Assembly (NCBI GenBank): GCA_021779255.1
Contig: JAJYBC010000005.1
Coordinates: 1 to 35,719 of the forward strand
From: a bacterium
GTDB taxonomy: Bacteria; Patescibacteriota; Minisyncoccia; CAIUEV01
DNA: 35,719 nucleotides
Direction of reading: 5' to 3'
Shown here: one piece after another, positions 32,685 to 35,719 of the stretch
Numbering within the stretch: position 1 is the first letter of the stretch
Layout of the letters: every line of letters starts with the position of its first letter
The notes under the pieces: generated by a model
What the model was told of the DNA's origin: nothing
Database searches by the model: none
What the model saw: the letters and a program-made list of their open reading frames with translations, nothing else
Position numbers and translations under genes: made by a program

Positions 32685-32873
32685 CTATTTTTGCGTCTTG
32701 GATTGACTTTTAAGACATTTGGTACAAATTCTAACTTTCTTGCCGTCAATAATTTTCCATTGCAAATTAACCAGTTGCCTTTTGGAGCCGGCGCGGTTAT
32801 ATTTTCCTCTCAATTTATTGACAATATTGGCTTTGTGATAACTGCGACCACAAATTTCACAGACTCTGGACAT
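32685..32873 (-). CDS. rpmB: Ribosomal protein bL28
   Basis: A 62-residue protein of the large ribosomal subunit. It starts MSRVCEICGRSYHKANIV and ends with KKVRICTKCLKS. The two CxxC pairs (C5/C8 and near 50/53) give a zinc-binding form of bL28. The frame extends four codons upstream to a TTG at 32885, but the ATG at 32873 matches the family's usual beginning, so I chose it. It lies between rpsI and the NuoE-like gene. Confidence 0.93.
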   Translation of the reverse strand: MSRVCEICGRSYHKANIVNKLRGKYNRAGSKRQLVNLQWKIIDGKKVRICTKCLKSQSKTQK

Positions 32874-32902
32874 GATAAAATTCAAAATTTAAATAAAAAA
32901 GA

Positions 32903-33352
32903 TTAACGTTTCTGCCATTGAGGAGCTCGGCGTGCCTTTTTTAATCCTGGTTTTTTTCTTTCTTTGACTCGAGGATCTCTGGTTAGAAAACCAGAATCTC
33001 GTAATTGCGATTTATAATTCTCGTCTAAAACAATCAAAGCGCGAGCAATCCCGTGACGACAAGCCTCAGCTTGGCCTTTCTGTCCACCGCCACAAACTTT
33101 GATTGAAATGGTAAACTTACTCTTGTTGCCGGTTACTCTCAGCGGATCTTCAATAATGCGACTCAACTCCAGAGTGGGGAAATATTGTTTATGCTCTTTT
33201 TCGTTAATTAAAATCCCTTTCTTCTTTCCTTCTGTGTAAATTCGAACACGGGCAACGGCGTTTTTTCTACGACCGGTGCCATAAAAATATTTACCACTGA
33301 AAGTAATTTTTTCTTGATCTTGGGGTTTTTCTTTAAAAGAAACTTTGCTCAT
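32903..33352 (-). CDS. rpsI: Ribosomal protein uS9
   Basis: A 149-residue small-subunit protein whose C-terminal tail reaches the P-site tRNA. It has YGTGRRKNAVARVRIY near residue 25, GGGQKGQAEACRHGIARAL in the middle, and the invariant tail KKARRAPQWQKR; the common S9 ending is ARRSPQFSKR, so the last residues are slightly divergent. An extra N-terminal segment of about 20 residues precedes the core. It follows rplM by 34 nt, the standard rplM-rpsI pair. Confidence 0.97.
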   Translation of the reverse strand: MSKVSFKEKPQDQEKITFSGKYFYGTGRRKNAVARVRIYTEGKKKGILINEKEHKQYFPTLELSRIIEDPLRVTGNKSKFTISIKVCGGGQKGQAEACRHGIARALIVLDENYKSQLRDSGFLTRDPRVKERKKPGLKKARRAPQWQKR

Positions 33353-33386
33353 TTTAACTGATTAAGATAATAAAATTGAAATAAAG

Positions 33387-33848
33387 CTATTTAGTCTGAG
33401 ACTCTGAACTTTTTTGCCCTTTTTTCTTCATAGAAGCGTATAATTCCTTTCCTTCTTGGCTATCAACAAATAGTTTAAGGCGATTAAAGCGTAAAGTACG
33501 AAGCTTGTTTTTGGGAAGCATATTATAAATGGCTTTTTTGATAATCTCGTTAGGATCCTGATTGGCTAACTCCCTTAAAGTTTTTCCTGTCAAGCCGCCC
33601 GGATAGCCTGAATAAAAATGATAAACTTTCTTGTCCCATTTGGCAGGATGACTAATCTTGACAAATTGAGTGTTTATGACAATAACAAAATCGCCACAAT
33701 CAAGTTGGGGAGCAAAGATAGCTTTGTTTTTACCTTGTAAAAGAAGAACAATGCGAGAAGCTAATCGACCCAAGCTTTCCGTTTTGGCATCAATCAAATG
33801 CCATTTTCTCTGACCATCAAATTGGTATTCGGTAGTTTTACTAAGCAT
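33387..33848 (-). CDS. rplM: Ribosomal protein uL13
   Basis: A 153-residue large-subunit assembly protein. Family features: WHLIDAKTESLGRLASRIVLLLQGK, then CGDFVIVIN and KKVYHFYSGYPGGLTGKTL, followed by AIYNMLPKNKLRTLRFNRLKLF. It has the expected length with a short Lys/Gln tail. It lies between rplQ and rpsI in the usual order. Confidence 0.97.
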   Translation of the reverse strand: MLSKTTEYQFDGQRKWHLIDAKTESLGRLASRIVLLLQGKNKAIFAPQLDCGDFVIVINTQFVKISHPAKWDKKVYHFYSGYPGGLTGKTLRELANQDPNEIIKKAIYNMLPKNKLRTLRFNRLKLFVDSQEGKELYASMKKKGQKSSESQTK

Positions 33849-33903
33849 AGCTGATCAAAAATTATAAATAAAAATATGATTATCGGTATGGGTAGGCCGA
33901 GAC

Positions 33904-34356
33904 TTACTCCTCTTCCTTCTTTTTCTTTGGCGCGTTCTTCTTCTTTGGCGCGGACGGGTCGCGGTCTATCTCTTTGGATGCAATTTTATCTTTCTTTTCA
34001 ACTATTTTTTCGATAAACTCGATATAAGCCATTGGACTGGCATCGGAAATACGATTTTTCAACTTAATAATCCTCGTATAACCACCGGATCTTTCTTGAA
34101 AAAGAGGCGCCCATTTTTTGATTAAATCTTGAACGGTTTTTTCGCAAAAGTCTTTTCGCAAAGCTCGAATAGCCAAAAAATTATTTTTTTTCGCCTTAGT
34201 TAAAACTTTTTCCATAATGGGGCGTAAGTTTTTGGCTCTAGGTAAGGTCGTTTTAATCCTCCCTTGTTCCACTAAAGCCGTAGCCAAAGCTTTCATTAAA
34301 GCCTTTCTTTTTCTGGAAACCAGACTCAATTTATTACCTTTTCTTAAATGTCGCAT
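33904..34356 (-). CDS. rplQ: Ribosomal protein bL17
   Basis: A 150-residue large-subunit protein beginning MRHLRKGNKLSLVSRKRKALMKALATALVEQGRIKTTLPRAK (shown here only as the family signature around residues 1-42), followed by the conserved GGYTRIIKLKNRISDASPMAYIEF. The last 30 residues are a Lys/Pro/Glu-rich extension beyond the normal bL17 end. It starts 9 nt after rpoA, the canonical rpoA-rplQ coupling. Confidence 0.97.
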   Translation of the reverse strand: MRHLRKGNKLSLVSRKRKALMKALATALVEQGRIKTTLPRAKNLRPIMEKVLTKAKKNNFLAIRALRKDFCEKTVQDLIKKWAPLFQERSGGYTRIIKLKNRISDASPMAYIEFIEKIVEKKDKIASKEIDRDPSAPKKKNAPKKKKEEE

Positions 34357-34365
34357 AATAGTTGT

Positions 34366-35439
34366 TTATTTCTTCTTTTTCTTCTTTAGTTCTTTCTCTT
34401 CATCGTTCTCAAGGACTAAGCCATAATTGCCCAAAGCTTTTTTGATGTCTCGCAAACCCTTTTCTCCCATTCCTTCCGTTTTTAAGATTTCTTCCTCGGA
34501 GAGAGTAACGAGATCACCGATTGTTTTAAAATTCTGATCGGCGAGTAAATTAGCTGTTCGAGAAGGCATTTTTAATTTTTGAACTGGCATTTCTAACAAA
34601 TCTCCATCTGACATTTCAGCCAATATTTTTTCGTAAGAAGTTTTCTTCTTTCGGCGTCTTTTACCTACGATTAACTCTTCCAACTCTTCCGCTTGGGGCA
34701 TTTCGATAATTTTTTCCTCTTCAACTATCGAAATTTCAGTTTTGTCTTTGGCTTTAACGGGAGAAACGATCTGAGAAAATTGTTTAACTAAGACACCTGC
34801 TACATCTTTTAAAGCTTTTTCCGGATTGATAGTGCCGTCAGTTTCAATTGTCAAAATTAATTTTTCGAAATCAGTTCTTTTACCAACGCGCATATTCTCC
34901 ACTTCTAAGTTAACGCGAGTAACTGGTGAAAAAAGAGAATCAATTTCGATAGTGCCAATTTCTTTCTCTTTTCTTTCTCTCTCCTCCGCCATTTGGTAAC
35001 CAACTCCTTTTTCGATGGTAAATTCAATTTCCAGTTCCGCTTTTTTATCGGTTAAGTTGGCGATAATTTGATCTTTATTGATAACTTCCAAATCGCTGGC
35101 CGTTTGAATATCGCTGGCTGTCACAACCTTTTCTCCTTTAACCAGTAGTTTGGCTTTAGCAGGGTCGTTTTTGTGCATTCGAAAACGAATTTTTTTCAAA
35201 TTGAGAATAATTTGGATGACATCTTCCATCACGAAAGGAATCGTAGAAAATTCGTGAGCTACATCTTTAATTTTAACATTAGTGATGGCCGCTCCTTCAA
35301 GACTAGCCAATAAAACTCGACGCAAAGCATTACCCAGAGTTACTCCATAACCGGGATAACATTCGGCAATTTCAAAAACCCCCTTAATTTCGGATAGTTC
35401 TTTGGATTTAGGAGGCAAGGGTAAAGAAATGTTTTGCAT
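34366..35439 (-). CDS. rpoA: RNA polymerase alpha subunit
   Basis: A 357-residue subunit. The N-terminal dimerisation and assembly domain (about 1-240) has ECYPGYGVTLGNALRRVLLASLEGAA. The C-terminal helix-hairpin-helix domain (about 285-345) has LKMPSRTANLLADQNFKTIGDLV and EGMGEKGLRDIKKAL; it contacts promoter UP elements and activators. An acidic linker and a Lys-rich tail (KKKKKK) add length to the usual 310-330 residues. It lies downstream of rpsD and upstream of rplQ. Confidence 0.98.
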   Translation of the reverse strand: MQNISLPLPPKSKELSEIKGVFEIAECYPGYGVTLGNALRRVLLASLEGAAITNVKIKDVAHEFSTIPFVMEDVIQIILNLKKIRFRMHKNDPAKAKLLVKGEKVVTASDIQTASDLEVINKDQIIANLTDKKAELEIEFTIEKGVGYQMAEERERKEKEIGTIEIDSLFSPVTRVNLEVENMRVGKRTDFEKLILTIETDGTINPEKALKDVAGVLVKQFSQIVSPVKAKDKTEISIVEEEKIIEMPQAEELEELIVGKRRRKKKTSYEKILAEMSDGDLLEMPVQKLKMPSRTANLLADQNFKTIGDLVTLSEEEILKTEGMGEKGLRDIKKALGNYGLVLENDEEKELKKKKKK

Positions 35440-35462
35440 ATCTTTAAATTTAATAGTTAAAA

Positions 35463-35719
35463 TTATCTCGAATAAAACTCGACAATGACTTGTGATTTAG
35501 CGGCCGGTTTAACTTCTCCTTCTTTAGGAACTTGAAGCAAGCGACCTTTTAATTCTTTGACGTTCAGTTCTAGCCAAGCGGGAATATTCAATTTCTTATT
35601 AGCTAATTTATCCTTCAATAAAACAACGTATTCTTTTTTTAAACGGGAAGGATTAAAAGATATTTCATCATCTTTTTTAACGATTGAAGAAGGAATATTG
35701 TTTTTTTTACCGTTAATGC
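35463..35719 (-). CDS. rpsD: Ribosomal protein uS4, C-terminal part (cut by window edge)
   Basis: The last 85 codons of rpsD are present; the 5' part lies beyond the window. Readable residues include INGKKNNIPSSIV, LNIPAWLELN and the end VIVEFYSR, the classic uS4 C-terminus. uS4 binds 16S rRNA early in 30S assembly. The gene precedes rpoA by 23 nt, the standard order of the alpha operon. Confidence 0.95.
   Translation of the reverse strand, partial: INGKKNNIPSSIVKKDDEISFNPSRLKKEYVVLLKDKLANKKLNIPAWLELNVKELKGRLLQVPKEGEVKPAAKSQVIVEFYSR

Overview
The window looks like a chromosome segment of a Candidate Phyla Radiation (Patescibacteria, probably Parcubacteria-like) bacterium. It is AT-rich, uses the standard code with TGA as a stop, and almost no gene has a Shine-Dalgarno (SD) sequence. 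It carries a compact rpsD-rpoA-rplQ-rplM-rpsI block, many single-pass membrane proteins of unknown function and one giant repeat-rich surface protein. The lineage is inferred from style and gene content, not from a marker-gene tree.

Layout. (1) 1-13.9 kb, + strand, host: a membrane-anchored metallophosphoesterase, an ABC-2 exporter (ATPase plus two permeases) and a Ca-binding-repeat protein that ends at a terminator; then a SnoaL/CaMKII-AD-like protein, an anchored unknown, argS, a 1676-residue anchored repeat protein, and two small genes with unusually strong SD sequences. (2) About 14.02-28.64 kb: a 14.6 kb integrative element inserted at the 3' end of tRNA-Ser(GCU). Leftward it encodes a type III restriction-modification operon (mod, a 99-residue protein, res) followed by three tiny genes. 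Rightward it encodes a C-protein-like regulator, a TPR protein with an overlapping small partner, a DUF5659 protein, a small helical protein, a TOPRIM primase/ATPase, two conserved unknowns and a large serine recombinase. (3) 28.6-35.7 kb, - strand, host: tRNA-Ser, a family-4 uracil-DNA glycosylase, ribosomal protein S1, atpG, a NuoE-like [2Fe-2S] protein, rpmB, rpsI, rplM, rplQ, rpoA and the end of rpsD.

The element boundaries can be read directly. An 8-bp direct repeat GCGGAGAG lies at 14016-14023 and 28634-28641. Joining the host halves rebuilds a tRNA-Ser whose 3' end is discriminator G followed by CCA; in the integrated state the CCA is stranded 14.6 kb away. The recombinase frame crosses the right junction, so its C-terminus differs between integrated and circular forms.

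The two most unusual RNA-like signals are these. First, two long intergenic hairpins (28751-28835 and 32062-32140) have unrelated stems but a 23-nt loop that is identical except for one base. Each stem has a single imperfect pair that becomes a G-U wobble only on the - strand, which is the direction of the flanking genes. Second, a leader of about 113 nt starts exactly where a predicted promoter would initiate (26879) and holds a three-part long helix plus a perfect 13-bp pseudoknot helix just upstream of the recombinase. The mod/C-protein divergent promoter also carries a clear pair of inverted operator boxes. No stretch over 300 bases lacks a gene.
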